From NCBI GenBank assembly GCA_902786365.1, contig CADACD010000016.1, positions 1 to 62,925 of the forward strand: DNA of 62,925 bases, written 5' to 3'. The position numbers were made by a program, and so were the translations under genes. Origin of the DNA: an uncultured Lachnospiraceae bacterium. GTDB taxonomy: Bacteria > Bacillota > Clostridia > Lachnospirales > Lachnospiraceae. How positions within the stretch are numbered: the first letter of the stretch is position 1; every line of letters starts with the position of its first letter. This document shows positions 9,605 to 17,772 of this stretch, in pieces. The notes under the pieces are model-generated. The model saw only the letters and a program-made list of their open reading frames with translations, was not told the origin of the DNA and made no database searches.

Positions 9605-11185
9605 ATGAATGAGATATCACATGAAGAGGTAGCTCAAATTGCAAAAGCACAAGAGTCAATATTCGAAGAAAAACAAGATGATAAATCAGTAGAGGATATA
9701 GAAGCAGATAGCCAGGCTTCGCAGGCTGACATATGGCAGACGGAAACAAAACCGGAAGAACCGCAGGCAAGTATGTGGCAGACAGAAGCAAAACCGGAAG
9801 AACCGCAGGCAAGTATGTGGCAGACAGAAGCAAAACCGGAAGAACCGCAGGCAAGTATGTGGCAGACAGAAACAAAACCGGAAGAACTGCAGGCAAGTAT
9901 GTGGCAGACGGAAACAAAACCGGAAGAACCGCAGGAAAGCATGTGGCAGACAGAAGCAAAACCGGAAGAACCGCAGGCAAGCATGTGGCAGACAGAAGCA
10001 AAACCGGAAGAACCGCAGGCAAGTATGTGGCAGACAGAAGCAAAACCGGAAGAATCGCAGGCAAGTATGTGGCAGACAGAGACAAAACCAGAAGAACCGC
10101 AGACAGGAATACAGCAGACAGAAGCAAACCAAGAACAGGAATTATCTGCGGGTGCTATGTCGGCAACAGATTTGGCAAGGGAAGTTATGGCAGCATTAGA
10201 TATGGGTGGTTCTGAGAAAAAAACAGAAGCTGGCAATGATGGTTCAAATAAAGTGGAAACGGTACAGCCACAGGAGGAACCTCCACAGATTGTTGATGCA
10301 TCAGAAGTAAAAGGTGAAGAACGTTTAAAAATCAATTCGCAGCCAATGAAGAATCAGAATGTAGAGATGGCAGAGCTTGTTGAAGAAGGCGAGGAAGAAA
10401 AAGAAGATCCAGATGTATATGTAAGTGTAGATCATCGTATTCCTGATAATTACAAAGACATGTTCAAAGATTTTGCAAGCACTGATACAATGGAAAAGGG
10501 AATAGCAGATACTTTGAATAACCTAATCAATAAGTTTGTGATGGATGGAACTTCTCAGACAAATAACCTTATTATTACGGGATCAGCAAAATCAGGAAAG
10601 ACGACACTTGGTTTAAGTATTATAAAAGCTTCAAACAGAGGAAGAAAGAGAAGCAAGCGAAGAGTTGCAAAAGTAAAAGCGACAGTATTAAATAAGCGTG
10701 GAGTAGCACCTGCAATGACGCAAATCATAGGTACAGACCTTATTATCGAACAGGCCGGAAACTTGATGCCTAATACGATTAAAGATTTGATGACAGCAAT
10801 GAAAGGATATACAGAAGAAATGCTGGTTGTATTGGAAGATGATAAGGCAGCAATTGACAGAATGCTAGACAATAATCTTGAACTTCGTTCTTACTTCAAT
10901 AACAGGCTTGATATTGAAGAGCTTGAAATAAATGATATGGTAAAGATTGCAAAGGAATATGCAGCAACTCAGTTTTATGAAATTGATGCTATGGGTGAAC
11001 TTGCATTGTATGCAAGGCTTGATGATATCAGTGGAAGTAACCCATTGATGTCAATTGAAGATATCCAGGAAGTAATCGATGAAGCAATAGAGCATGAGAA
11101 AAAATTCTCATTTGGTAAGATATTTGGAAAGATGAAAAAAGGCAAAGGCGATATGTCTGTCTTAACGGAACAGGATTTCCAGTAA
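9605..11185 (+). CDS. Repeat region and P-loop ATPase-like domain, 3' part of the frameshifted gene
   Basis: The frame is open upstream of ATG 9605 back to about 9512, and this ATG has no ribosome binding site, so the ORF looks like the downstream half of the gene that starts at 6867. Residues ~40-179 are ten 14-residue repeats of the QASMWQTEAKPEEP type. After a linker comes a domain (about residue 280 on) with P-loop GSAKSGKT near residue 328, an acidic MLVVLEDD strand that could serve as Walker B, and a helical C-terminus. It loosely resembles CbxX/SpoVK-type AAA+ domains; that resemblance is tentative. If the frameshift is real, the ATPase-like part is made only by frameshifting or reinitiation. 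Confidence 0.7.
   Translation: MNEISHEEVAQIAKAQESIFEEKQDDKSVEDIEADSQASQADIWQTETKPEEPQASMWQTEAKPEEPQASMWQTEAKPEEPQASMWQTETKPEELQASMWQTETKPEEPQESMWQTEAKPEEPQASMWQTEAKPEEPQASMWQTEAKPEESQASMWQTETKPEEPQTGIQQTEANQEQELSAGAMSATDLAREVMAALDMGGSEKKTEAGNDGSNKVETVQPQEEPPQIVDASEVKGEERLKINSQPMKNQNVEMAELVEEGEEEKEDPDVYVSVDHRIPDNYKDMFKDFASTDTMEKGIADTLNNLINKFVMDGTSQTNNLIITGSAKSGKTTLGLSIIKASNRGRKRSKRRVAKVKATVLNKRGVAPAMTQIIGTDLIIEQAGNLMPNTIKDLMTAMKGYTEEMLVVLEDDKAAIDRMLDNNLELRSYFNNRLDIEELEINDMVKIAKEYAATQFYEIDAMGELALYARLDDISGSNPLMSIEDIQEVIDEAIEHEKKFSFGKIFGKMKKGKGDMSVLTEQDFQ
9722..10141 (+). repeat. 42-bp tandem repeat, ten units, coding
   Basis: Ten 42-bp units in frame encode QASMWQTE(A/T)KPEEP with small changes: the first is QADIW, the sixth QESMW, the fourth ends EEL, the eighth EES, and the tenth is degenerate. 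Since 42 is a multiple of three, all six frames stay open here, which explains the long spurious ORFs on both strands. Copy number is likely to vary between strains. Confidence 0.95.
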
Positions 11186-11255
11186 AGGCAGAGAAACAAT
11201 ATTAAATAAGTAAAGTAGGATTTTTCTATGATTCTGATAGAAAAATAATGATTTT

Positions 11256-11297
11256 GTCTCACAGACCTCTTGTACAGAGATTTGTGAGACTTTTTTT
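11256..11297 (+). terminator. Rho-independent terminator
   Basis: GTCTCACA (11256-11263) pairs with TGTGAGAC (11283-11290), followed by seven T. It lies about 70 bp after the repeat/ATPase gene. Confidence 0.85.
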
Positions 11298-11397
11298 ACC
11301 TGTGAATCATAAAAATCGTTAGGTATCCTTTACCTGCACTTCATATCCCCGTTTCAGCTAAAAATCAGCAAGAATATTAGTAAGTTAAAATTTAAGA

Positions 11398-11426
11398 TTG
11401 ATTATTAACTATGAATGTGTTATATT
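11398..11426 (+). promoter_or_regulatory. Promoter for the transketolase genes
   Basis: TTGATT at 11398-11403 and TATATT at 11421-11426 with a 17-bp spacer, about 80 bp before the start of the first transketolase gene. The rest of the 320-bp gap holds only the terminator upstream. Confidence 0.5.
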
Positions 11427-11505
11427 TTAAGCGGAAAAGTAGCTTTGCATATGCGTATAATTGCTATATGTTTAGTTTAAAGATAAATGTGAATTGGAGG
11501 AAGTC

Positions 11506-12342
11506 ATGGAAGTTTTAGAACTTAAGAAACAGGCAAATGAGATTAGAAAAGGGATTGTTACAGCAGTTCACAGTGCAAAATCAGGTCATCCGGGCGGTTC
11601 TCTCTCAGCAGCAGATATTATGACATATCTGTATTTTGAGGAGATGAATATTGACCCGAAGAATCCTAAGATGGATAATCGTGACAGATTTGTATTGTCA
11701 AAGGGGCACGTTGCACCGGCTTTGTATTCTACGTTAGCACACAGAGGATATTTTCCTGTAGAAGATTTGACAACACTTAGGAAAGTAGGTTCTTATCTTC
11801 AGGGACATCCTGATATGAAAGGGACACCGGGAGTGGATATGTCGAGTGGTTCGCTTGGACAGGGAATTTCTGTTGCAGCGGGTATGGCACTTTCTGCTAA
11901 ATTATCGGGTGATGATTACAGAGTGTATACATTACTTGGTGATGGAGAGATTCAGGAAGGTCAGGTATGGGAAGCTGCCATGTTTGCAGGTTTCAGAAAA
12001 CTTGACAATCTTGTGGTGATTGTTGACAATAATAATCTTCAGATAGATGGTAAGGTTGACGAGGTGTGTTCACCATATCCGATAGATGAGAAGTTTAAGG
12101 CATTTAATTTCCATGTAATAAATATTGATGCACACGATTTTGAGCAGATAAAAGCAGCATTCGATGAGGCAAGGAATGTAAAGGGGATGCCGACTGCAAT
12201 TATTGCAAAGAGCGTAAAGGGTAAGGGCGTTTCATTTATGGAAAATCAGGCGAAGTGGCATGGAAGTGCTCCAAATGATGAGCAGTATACACAGGCAATA
12301 GAAGAATTAGAGAAGGAAGGTGCAGCATTATGTCAGAAGTAA
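11506..12342 (+). CDS. Transketolase, N-terminal (TPP-binding) subunit
   Basis: Transketolase moves two-carbon ketol units between sugar phosphates in the pentose phosphate pathway. Here the enzyme is split, as in many Clostridia and archaea. This 278-residue half has the thiamine pyrophosphate motif starting GDGEIQEGQ and ending in DNNNLQ, plus SGHPGGSLS near the N-terminus. A TTG lies in frame at 11494, but it overlaps the GGAGG ribosome binding site at 11496-11500, so ATG 11506 is chosen. It overlaps the C-terminal subunit gene by 13 bp, so the two halves should be made in equal amounts. Confidence 0.93.
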   Translation: MEVLELKKQANEIRKGIVTAVHSAKSGHPGGSLSAADIMTYLYFEEMNIDPKNPKMDNRDRFVLSKGHVAPALYSTLAHRGYFPVEDLTTLRKVGSYLQGHPDMKGTPGVDMSSGSLGQGISVAAGMALSAKLSGDDYRVYTLLGDGEIQEGQVWEAAMFAGFRKLDNLVVIVDNNNLQIDGKVDEVCSPYPIDEKFKAFNFHVINIDAHDFEQIKAAFDEARNVKGMPTAIIAKSVKGKGVSFMENQAKWHGSAPNDEQYTQAIEELEKEGAALCQK

Positions 12343-13271
12343 TAAAGAAGGCAACAAGAGAAGGATACGGTGATGGTCTTGCAGAGGCAGGAAAGGAATA
12401 TGACAATCTGATTGTTCTGGATGCTGACCTTGCAGAGGCAACTAAGACAAATGTATTTAAGAAAGCATTTCCTGACAGGCATATAGACTGTGGTATAGCA
12501 GAGTCAAACATGATGGGCGTGGCAGCAGGTCTTGCGGCAACCGGAAAGGTTCCGTTTGCAAGCTCATTTGCAATGTTTTCAGCAGGACGTGCTTTTGAGC
12601 AGGTTAGAAATTCTATCGGATATCCGCATTTGAATGTAAAGATTGGTGCGACTCACGCAGGTATTTCCGTAGGTGAAGATGGTGCGACACATCAGTGTAA
12701 TGAGGATATCGCCCTTATGAGAACAATACCGGGAATGGTAATTATTAATCCGTCAGATTATGTGGAAGCTAAGGCTGCAGTGAAGGCAGCGTATGAATAC
12801 TATGGACCATGTTATTTAAGATTTGGACGACTTGCAGTACCAGTCATCAATGACAGAGATGATTACAAGTTTGAGATTGGCAAAGCAGTTACTCTCAGAG
12901 AAGGTAATGATGTCACAATCATAGCGACAGGCCTCACAGTTTCTACATCATTAGAGGCAGCAAAACTTCTTGCAAAAGATGGAATAGAGGCAAAGGTTAT
13001 CAATATGCATACCATCAAACCTATCGATGCAGACGCAATTATAGAGGCAGCGAAAGCAACAGGAAAGATTGTCACAGTCGAAGAACATTCTGTGATTGGC
13101 GGACTTGGAAGTGCGGTATGCGATGTGCTTGCAGAAAATTATCCTGTAAAGGTGAAGAAGATTGGAGTTAATGACAGATATGGCGAGTCAGGTCCGGCTG
13201 TGGAACTTGTGAAAAAGTATGGACTTGATGGCGAGAGTATTTACAATACTGTAAAAGAATTTTTAAAATAG
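12330..13271 (+). CDS. Transketolase, C-terminal subunit
   Basis: A 313-residue protein carrying the pyrimidine-binding and C-terminal domains of transketolase. The conserved Glu region DCGIAESNM, the H-rich THAGISVGEDGATHQ loop and the C-terminal GLTVSTSLEA and VEEHSVIGGLG segments are all visible. It begins inside the end of the N-terminal subunit gene (13-bp overlap), which indicates translational coupling. The two proteins should form the active heterotetramer. A terminator lies about 95 bp downstream. Confidence 0.93.
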   Translation: MSEVIKKATREGYGDGLAEAGKEYDNLIVLDADLAEATKTNVFKKAFPDRHIDCGIAESNMMGVAAGLAATGKVPFASSFAMFSAGRAFEQVRNSIGYPHLNVKIGATHAGISVGEDGATHQCNEDIALMRTIPGMVIINPSDYVEAKAAVKAAYEYYGPCYLRFGRLAVPVINDRDDYKFEIGKAVTLREGNDVTIIATGLTVSTSLEAAKLLAKDGIEAKVINMHTIKPIDADAIIEAAKATGKIVTVEEHSVIGGLGSAVCDVLAENYPVKVKKIGVNDRYGESGPAVELVKKYGLDGESIYNTVKEFLK

Positions 13272-13292
13272 GATTTTGGAATACAGTAAATG

Positions 13293-13334
13293 TGGTTGTT
13301 GTTTTTGCAGTGTCAATTATTAAAACAACAACCA
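13293..13334. repeat. 13-bp perfect inverted repeat
   Basis: tggttgttgtttt (13293-13305) and aaaacaacaacca (13322-13334) are perfect reverse complements around a 16-nt loop. There is no T tract after the second arm, so it is not an ordinary terminator. It sits between the transketolase stop and the terminator at 13366 and may stabilise the 3' end of the mRNA. Confidence 0.75.
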
Positions 13335-13365
13335 TAAAAACTGGTTAAGTGATTGTTAAGGTAAA

Positions 13366-13417
13366 GAACTGCCACACTAATGATAGATTTGCTATCTTAG
13401 CAGGGCAGTTTTTTTTA
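13366..13417 (+). terminator. Rho-independent terminator after transketolase
   Basis: AACTGCC (13368-13373 region) pairs with GGCAGTT (13404-13410), with an inner GATAG/CTATC helix, followed by a run of T. Confidence 0.85.
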
Positions 13418-13509
13418 CCAGGAAATTCTTCAGAATTTCCTAAGTATGTCAACTTTGCGAACGAATGCATTACAGCAGAAATAAAGGGTTATGGATATGG
13501 AAGTAATAC

Positions 13510-13538
13510 TTGAAACAAAAAACACTTTATTGTAAGAT
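13510..13538 (+). promoter_or_regulatory. Promoter for the glycerol-1-phosphate dehydrogenase-like gene
   Basis: TTGAAA (13510-13515), 17-bp spacer, TAAGAT (13533-13538), about 50 bp before the ATG. Motif match only. Confidence 0.45.
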
Positions 13539-13588
13539 GAAAGAACAGTAGCGAAAAGATATTAAAAAACAGGAGGTTAATCTACATT

Positions 13589-14644
13589 ATGAACAGATTC
13601 AGATTACCATACCACTTGATAGTGGAGGAAGGCATATTTTACAAAGTAAACGAAGTGATGGAAGATGTATTCCCAAACATCAGCCAGAGAAAAACAATCA
13701 TCGTGACAGAAGAGAACTTAAAGAGTATCTTTGGAGATATTCTTGATGGAATACATGAAGACTTTGAGAACAGTGAGACGTACCTGATTCAAAGTGCAAC
13801 TTATGACAAAGCAGTGGAGCTTGCGAAATATATTACAATGAATGATATAAAACTGGTGATTGGTTTTGGCGGTGGAACAGTACTTGATCTTGCGAAGTTT
13901 GCGGCTTTTGTGAGCAAGACGAATCTCATATCACTTCCAACAACATTGAGCAATGACAGTCTTGCTTCACCGGTCGCAGTTCTTGGAACAGAGGGCAAGG
14001 CAAGAAAGACATTCAAATGTACAATTCCTGATGCAATTCTTGTGGATGTCAATGTTATAGTAAGTGCGCCTGACAGACAGCTTTTATCAGGAATTGGTGA
14101 CACGATAAGCAAGTATACAGCACTCAATGATTGGAAGATTGCCTATTCAAAAGGAAAGGAATATGTAGATGATTTTGCCTATATGATTTCAAAGATGGCA
14201 TTCAATTCTATCTGTTATAATGACCAGAAAGAATTGAAGTCAAAAGATTTCATCAAGCGCCTGACACAAGCTCTTGTTATGGGTGGACTTGCCATGGAGA
14301 TAGCCGGCTGTTCAAGGCCGAGTAGTGGCTCGGAACATTTATTCTGCCATGCGCTTGAGGAAAATTTCAGTCAATATGTCAATGTTCCACATGGAATTGC
14401 GGTTGCGATAGGAAGTTATGGTGCATGTGTGTTCCAAAATAGAAATATTGAAAAGATTAAGCGGGTTATAAAGGAATATGGTGTATTTAAGACACCGTCT
14501 GAGTATGGAATTACAGAAGAGATATTTGTAGGAGCATGGCAGCAGGCAGCAGCTACAAGAGCAGACAGATATACCATCTTAAATGAGACAGACTTGTCAG
14601 ATGAAAGACTGAAGGCGTTGTATGCGGAGATGGAGAGTATGTAG
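13589..14644 (+). CDS. Glycerol-1-phosphate dehydrogenase-like enzyme (iron-containing alcohol dehydrogenase fold)
   Basis: A 351-residue protein of the group that includes archaeal G1P dehydrogenase (EgsA) and bacterial AraM; these reduce dihydroxyacetone phosphate to sn-glycerol-1-phosphate with NAD(P)H. Visible features are the nucleotide-binding GFGGGTVLDLAK near residue 91, SLPTTLSNDS, and the metal-ligand regions SGSEHLFCHALE and VPHGIAVAIG with conserved histidines. ATG 13589 follows AGGAGGTT. It lies alone between two terminators. The substrate is inferred from the family; a related enzyme such as 3-dehydroquinate synthase-like is less likely given the length and motifs. Confidence 0.8.
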   Translation: MNRFRLPYHLIVEEGIFYKVNEVMEDVFPNISQRKTIIVTEENLKSIFGDILDGIHEDFENSETYLIQSATYDKAVELAKYITMNDIKLVIGFGGGTVLDLAKFAAFVSKTNLISLPTTLSNDSLASPVAVLGTEGKARKTFKCTIPDAILVDVNVIVSAPDRQLLSGIGDTISKYTALNDWKIAYSKGKEYVDDFAYMISKMAFNSICYNDQKELKSKDFIKRLTQALVMGGLAMEIAGCSRPSSGSEHLFCHALEENFSQYVNVPHGIAVAIGSYGACVFQNRNIEKIKRVIKEYGVFKTPSEYGITEEIFVGAWQQAAATRADRYTILNETDLSDERLKALYAEMESM

Positions 14645-14688
14645 AAGGTTTTTGTATATTTTAGACAAAGGATATCACATATGAAAAT

Positions 14689-14740
14689 CTCCCCATAAAT
14701 GTTGCAATATATAATGCAGGTTTATGGGGAGAAGTTTTTT
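14689..14740. terminator. Terminator between convergent genes
   Basis: CTCCCCATAAA (14689-14699) pairs with TTTATGGGGAG (14721-14731), then AAG and six T. It ends the + strand gene, and on the other strand it follows the minus-strand gene directly, so it may work both ways. Confidence 0.85.
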
Positions 14741-15641
14741 ACTCTTCAACATCTTCATGAATAGTAAGTGCATTGAGTGACATTTTCATAATCTGCTCCA
14801 CTTCATCTTGAGGCAGAGACAGATATTTTGCGAGTTCTTCAAGTGTAGGAGTTCTGTCAAGTTCCTTGCTCAAATGTACGGATGCTCTGTCGAGCTCGTT
14901 GGCTCTGTCAGCTGCATGGTCTCCGATTCTTGAAGAAGCATTTTGTTCAAGGATGGCATCATTCATTGCACATCGTATAGCCTCTTTGATATGTTCATGG
15001 AAATCATCTAAATTATTTTTTCCACGAAATGTCATGATACCTTCAATTAAGCCAAGATTTCCTTCCTGTAATAAATCGCTGTATAATACACCTTTGTCAG
15101 TAAAATCATCAGCGATGGGAGGAACCAATTTTAAGTTCATCTCTGTGAGCAGATTAACAGTTTCTCTGTTCATATGGTCTGATAAATACCTGGTTAACAA
15201 CTCATATTCTTCAAGTTCAGAAAAATCCTTTGTATTATTTATTTCGGATAAATACATTTCTATGATACTGTTTTCCTTTGAGCATGATGATTTTGATGCA
15301 GAGGCAGAAACTACTGAAATATTTTCAGAATATTTAGAAGCAGCATTCTCATCAAAATTTATTTCAGTTAAATTCGTTCCAGATTCTGCAGGGGAGGAAT
15401 TTAAATTGTCTGCAGATGTTAACAAGTGTGTGACCTGAGAAGAAGGTGTGTAGCCTTCGACATTAATATTCTTTTTTAACATGTAATCGTATACAAGGCT
15501 GTACATATTATCATTGTCTATAATTCCCTCGAATGCCGATTTGATTTCATCAATTGTCAGTGTACCATTATTGATATTTGCGGATTCGACAAGATATTCA
15601 AGAGCCTCGTTAAAGGCAATTTTCTTTTCATTACTATCCAT
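14739..15641 (-). CDS. Sigma-70-like protein lacking region 4
   Basis: A 300-residue protein on the minus strand. The N-terminal ~70 residues resemble a sigma region 1.1-like domain, followed by a Ser/Asn-rich linker. Residues ~125-235 resemble sigma regions 1.2-2 (YLSEINNTKDFSELEEYELL, then DLLQEGNLGLIEGIMTF), and residues ~236-300 resemble region 3 (HLSKELDRTPTLEELAKYL). The protein ends there; the helix-turn-helix of region 4, which reads the -35 element, is absent. The core DNA-reading part of region 2 is also altered. It could be a divergent alternative sigma factor, an antagonist, or an accessory RNA polymerase binder. The ATG is preceded by GAAAGGA. Direct repeats lie in its upstream region. 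Confidence 0.75.
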   Translation of the reverse strand: MDSNEKKIAFNEALEYLVESANINNGTLTIDEIKSAFEGIIDNDNMYSLVYDYMLKKNINVEGYTPSSQVTHLLTSADNLNSSPAESGTNLTEINFDENAASKYSENISVVSASASKSSCSKENSIIEMYLSEINNTKDFSELEEYELLTRYLSDHMNRETVNLLTEMNLKLVPPIADDFTDKGVLYSDLLQEGNLGLIEGIMTFRGKNNLDDFHEHIKEAIRCAMNDAILEQNASSRIGDHAADRANELDRASVHLSKELDRTPTLEELAKYLSLPQDEVEQIMKMSLNALTIHEDVEE

Positions 15642-15660
15642 ATATAATATAAATCCTTTC

Positions 15661-15723
15661 GTTGCTTTTCATTGATTTTATGTTGCTTTTCACAGGTTAT
15701 TATTCCATTAATTAGTGGAATAA
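15661..15723 (-). promoter_or_regulatory. Direct repeats and palindrome upstream of the sigma-like gene
   Basis: GTTGCTTTTCA occurs at 15661-15671 and 15682-15692, exactly 21 bp (two helical turns) apart, and a perfect 8-bp inverted repeat TTATTCCA / TGGAATAA lies at 15700-15707 and 15716-15723. The spacing and location suggest an operator or leader element; no function is known. Confidence 0.4.
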
Positions 15724-15890
15724 ATAAGTATCCTTTTTACTTTATTTTATCGTAAATATGAAAATAAAGCAACGAGCAATTATCAATCGTATATAAACAA
15801 AAAATTAAAAAATTGTATATCAAAATCTTTCCGGTCAATACTTATAGAAACATGAAAGACTATGTAGGAGTATTGATAGGAGGGATTTTG

Positions 15891-16763
15891 ATGAAGAGAA
15901 TTATTTATGCAATAGTGATTTTATTTGTGGTATTAGGTGTTGAACATGCCTATGACTCATACAGTCACAAAAGAACTGAAAAAGACGAGATTGAAGTATC
16001 GGCAGTAGTAGAAAATGTATTTGAAAATGCAGGAATCTATGAAAGTGAATGTGAGATTGACGGATATTTTTATTATGGTCCAATGTATCTGTCAGATGAT
16101 GGGTGCCATGAACTTTTAAGTAGGCTTGCAGGTCTTATAGGGGTCAATAGTGAATATGAATACAGACGGGAAAGGACAGATACAGGGTATGATGCTGTTC
16201 TTATCAAAGATGCGGAATATTCAAGGCTGGAACTTAAAATGATTACAGTGGAAAATGAAGAAAATGAAAATCTGATTGGACAGCACCAGTATTTAAGTGT
16301 TAATCTTAAGATTCAAAATTCAGTGAACAGTGGATTTTATTATAGAAAAATGATTGCGGATAGTGTTGAAAAAATCATAGAAGAATCAGAAGTGAAATAC
16401 GAAGACCTTGGATATGATTATGACAGAAGACATAATCTGGTGGACACGCTCAGTGTGGGAATAAAGGGGAAAATATATGGATACATGAATCTTGATAAGC
16501 AAAAAGAAATTGCAGGTGAGATAGCTGCCGGAATGAAGGCAGAGATTGTATTTGATAATGTGGAAAGCAAGCCGGAAAATGTGGATAATAGGAGAGAAAA
16601 CACAGATGATTTGTATAGTCTTTATGCTTATACAGATGAAATTAATGACTATGTATCAGTTGGAATGAATAAGATTAATATCAATATTGCATTCAGTTAT
16701 AATGAGGATGATAATGTTACTTATGTCAATATTGGCTCGCCAATCGTAAATTACGATTATTAA
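15891..16763 (+). CDS. YwmB-like (DUF1779/TATA-box-binding-like) exported protein
   Basis: The open frame extends upstream to 15813, but GGAGGG at 15879-15885 points to ATG 15891, giving 290 residues that begin with a membrane-spanning or signal segment (residues ~3-18). The rest is an alternating strand-helix sequence with no Cys or catalytic motif, resembling the YwmB family found in endospore formers. The function of YwmB is unknown. The next gene on this strand is the spore maturation gene spmA, which fits a sporulation-linked protein. The assignment rests on size, topology and context. Confidence 0.5.
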   Translation: MKRIIYAIVILFVVLGVEHAYDSYSHKRTEKDEIEVSAVVENVFENAGIYESECEIDGYFYYGPMYLSDDGCHELLSRLAGLIGVNSEYEYRRERTDTGYDAVLIKDAEYSRLELKMITVENEENENLIGQHQYLSVNLKIQNSVNSGFYYRKMIADSVEKIIEESEVKYEDLGYDYDRRHNLVDTLSVGIKGKIYGYMNLDKQKEIAGEIAAGMKAEIVFDNVESKPENVDNRRENTDDLYSLYAYTDEINDYVSVGMNKININIAFSYNEDDNVTYVNIGSPIVNYDY

Positions 16764-16890
16764 ATTACTATTAGCAAAAACGACAAAATGTATGATAGGA
16801 AAAGCGTAACTATGAAGATAAAATATATGTATTAAATGCTGATATACATCAATATAATAATAGTAAGCAGAATGTAAAGGAAACAAGAAA

Positions 16891-17610
16891 ATGCTGAATT
16901 ATATATGGGCATTTATGATAATTATTGGAATAATGTATTCTGTTATCACTGGAAATGTACAGGAGGTTTCGAATGGCCTTCTTGAAGCATCAAAGGATGC
17001 TGTGGCAATGTGTGTAACCATGCTCGGAATTCTCAGCTTTTGGCTGGGCATTATGGAAATCGGAAAAAAAGCAGGAATTATCAGTCAATTGACAAAAATA
17101 GTAAATCCGTTTGTGGATTTTCTGTTTCCCAAAATTCCGAAAGACCACAAGAGCAGAGAATACATAACAACAAATATCATTGCAAATATATTAGGGCTTG
17201 GATGGGCAGCGACACCGCCGGGACTAAAGGCAATGGAGGAGCTTGCGAATCTTGAAAAAGAAAGAGGAAATCCAGAGTATACAGATCAGAAAGAAACGAA
17301 ATATAATAAAGACAGTGCTGGGAAAAACAAAATAGAGAAGAAAAATAATAAAATAAAAGAAAAAACAAACAACACAAGCAGTAATGATAAAAATGAAAAA
17401 ATAAGGAATGCAAGTGATGAAATGTGTGCATTTCTTGTCATAAATATTTCGTCACTTCAACTGATACCTATCAATATTATTGCATACAGGAGTCAGTATG
17501 GGAGTGTCAACCCGGCAGCCATAGTAGTGCCTGCAATTGTGGCAACATTTGTGAGTACAGTAGTTGGAATTATATTTTGTAAAATTATGCAAAAAAAATC
17601 ATCACCATAA
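16891..17610 (+). CDS. spmA: Spore maturation protein A
   Basis: A 239-residue integral membrane protein of the SpmA / nucleoside-recognition (Gate) family, which works with SpmB in dehydrating the spore core. The N-terminal MLNYIWAFMIIIGI, the AVAMCVTMLGILSFWLG segment, NPFVDFLFPKIPKDH and LGLGWAATPPGLKAM are typical. A Lys/Asn-rich insert of about 50 residues (~125-175) separates the two halves; B. subtilis SpmA is shorter (just under 200 residues). The partner gene spmB, normally next to spmA, does not follow: the next feature is a tRNA on the opposite strand. Confidence 0.85.
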   Translation: MLNYIWAFMIIIGIMYSVITGNVQEVSNGLLEASKDAVAMCVTMLGILSFWLGIMEIGKKAGIISQLTKIVNPFVDFLFPKIPKDHKSREYITTNIIANILGLGWAATPPGLKAMEELANLEKERGNPEYTDQKETKYNKDSAGKNKIEKKNNKIKEKTNNTSSNDKNEKIRNASDEMCAFLVINISSLQLIPINIIAYRSQYGSVNPAAIVVPAIVATFVSTVVGIIFCKIMQKKSSP

Positions 17611-17698
17611 GGTGATGGATATGTATCATATTATTATATAAAATCTTAGTATCGAAATTTAAAAATCGAATATGAATTAGTAAATGATAAATGCAAAA

Positions 17699-17772
17699 TC
17701 GGGGTGACAAGATTTGAACTTGCGACCTCTTAGTCCCGAACCAAGCGCTCTACCAAGCTGAGCCACACCCCG
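17699..17772 (-). tRNA. tRNA-Pro (anticodon CGG)
   Basis: Read on the minus strand, 74 nt fold as a cloverleaf. The acceptor arms are CGGGGTG and CACCCCG, the D arm is GCTCAGCTTGGTAGAGC, the anticodon stem is CTTGG/CTAAG around loop TTCGGGA (anticodon CGG), and the T arm contains GTTCAAATC. The discriminator base is A and CCA is not encoded. Confidence 0.93.

Noticed and set aside
9722-10141. CRISPR-like regular repeats
   Set aside because: Units are contiguous with no spacers and are in frame within a protein; no cas genes are present.
9588-10335. Several long ORFs on both strands, including a 160-codon + frame rich in GKYVADRSKTGRTA and Cys/Phe-rich minus frames
   Set aside because: They are by-products of the 42-bp coding repeat, whose length keeps all frames open; none has a ribosome binding site.
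14866-15438. 190-codon ORF on the + strand opposite the sigma-like gene
   Set aside because: Antisense shadow of a gene with clear family resemblance; Ser-rich composition typical of such shadows.
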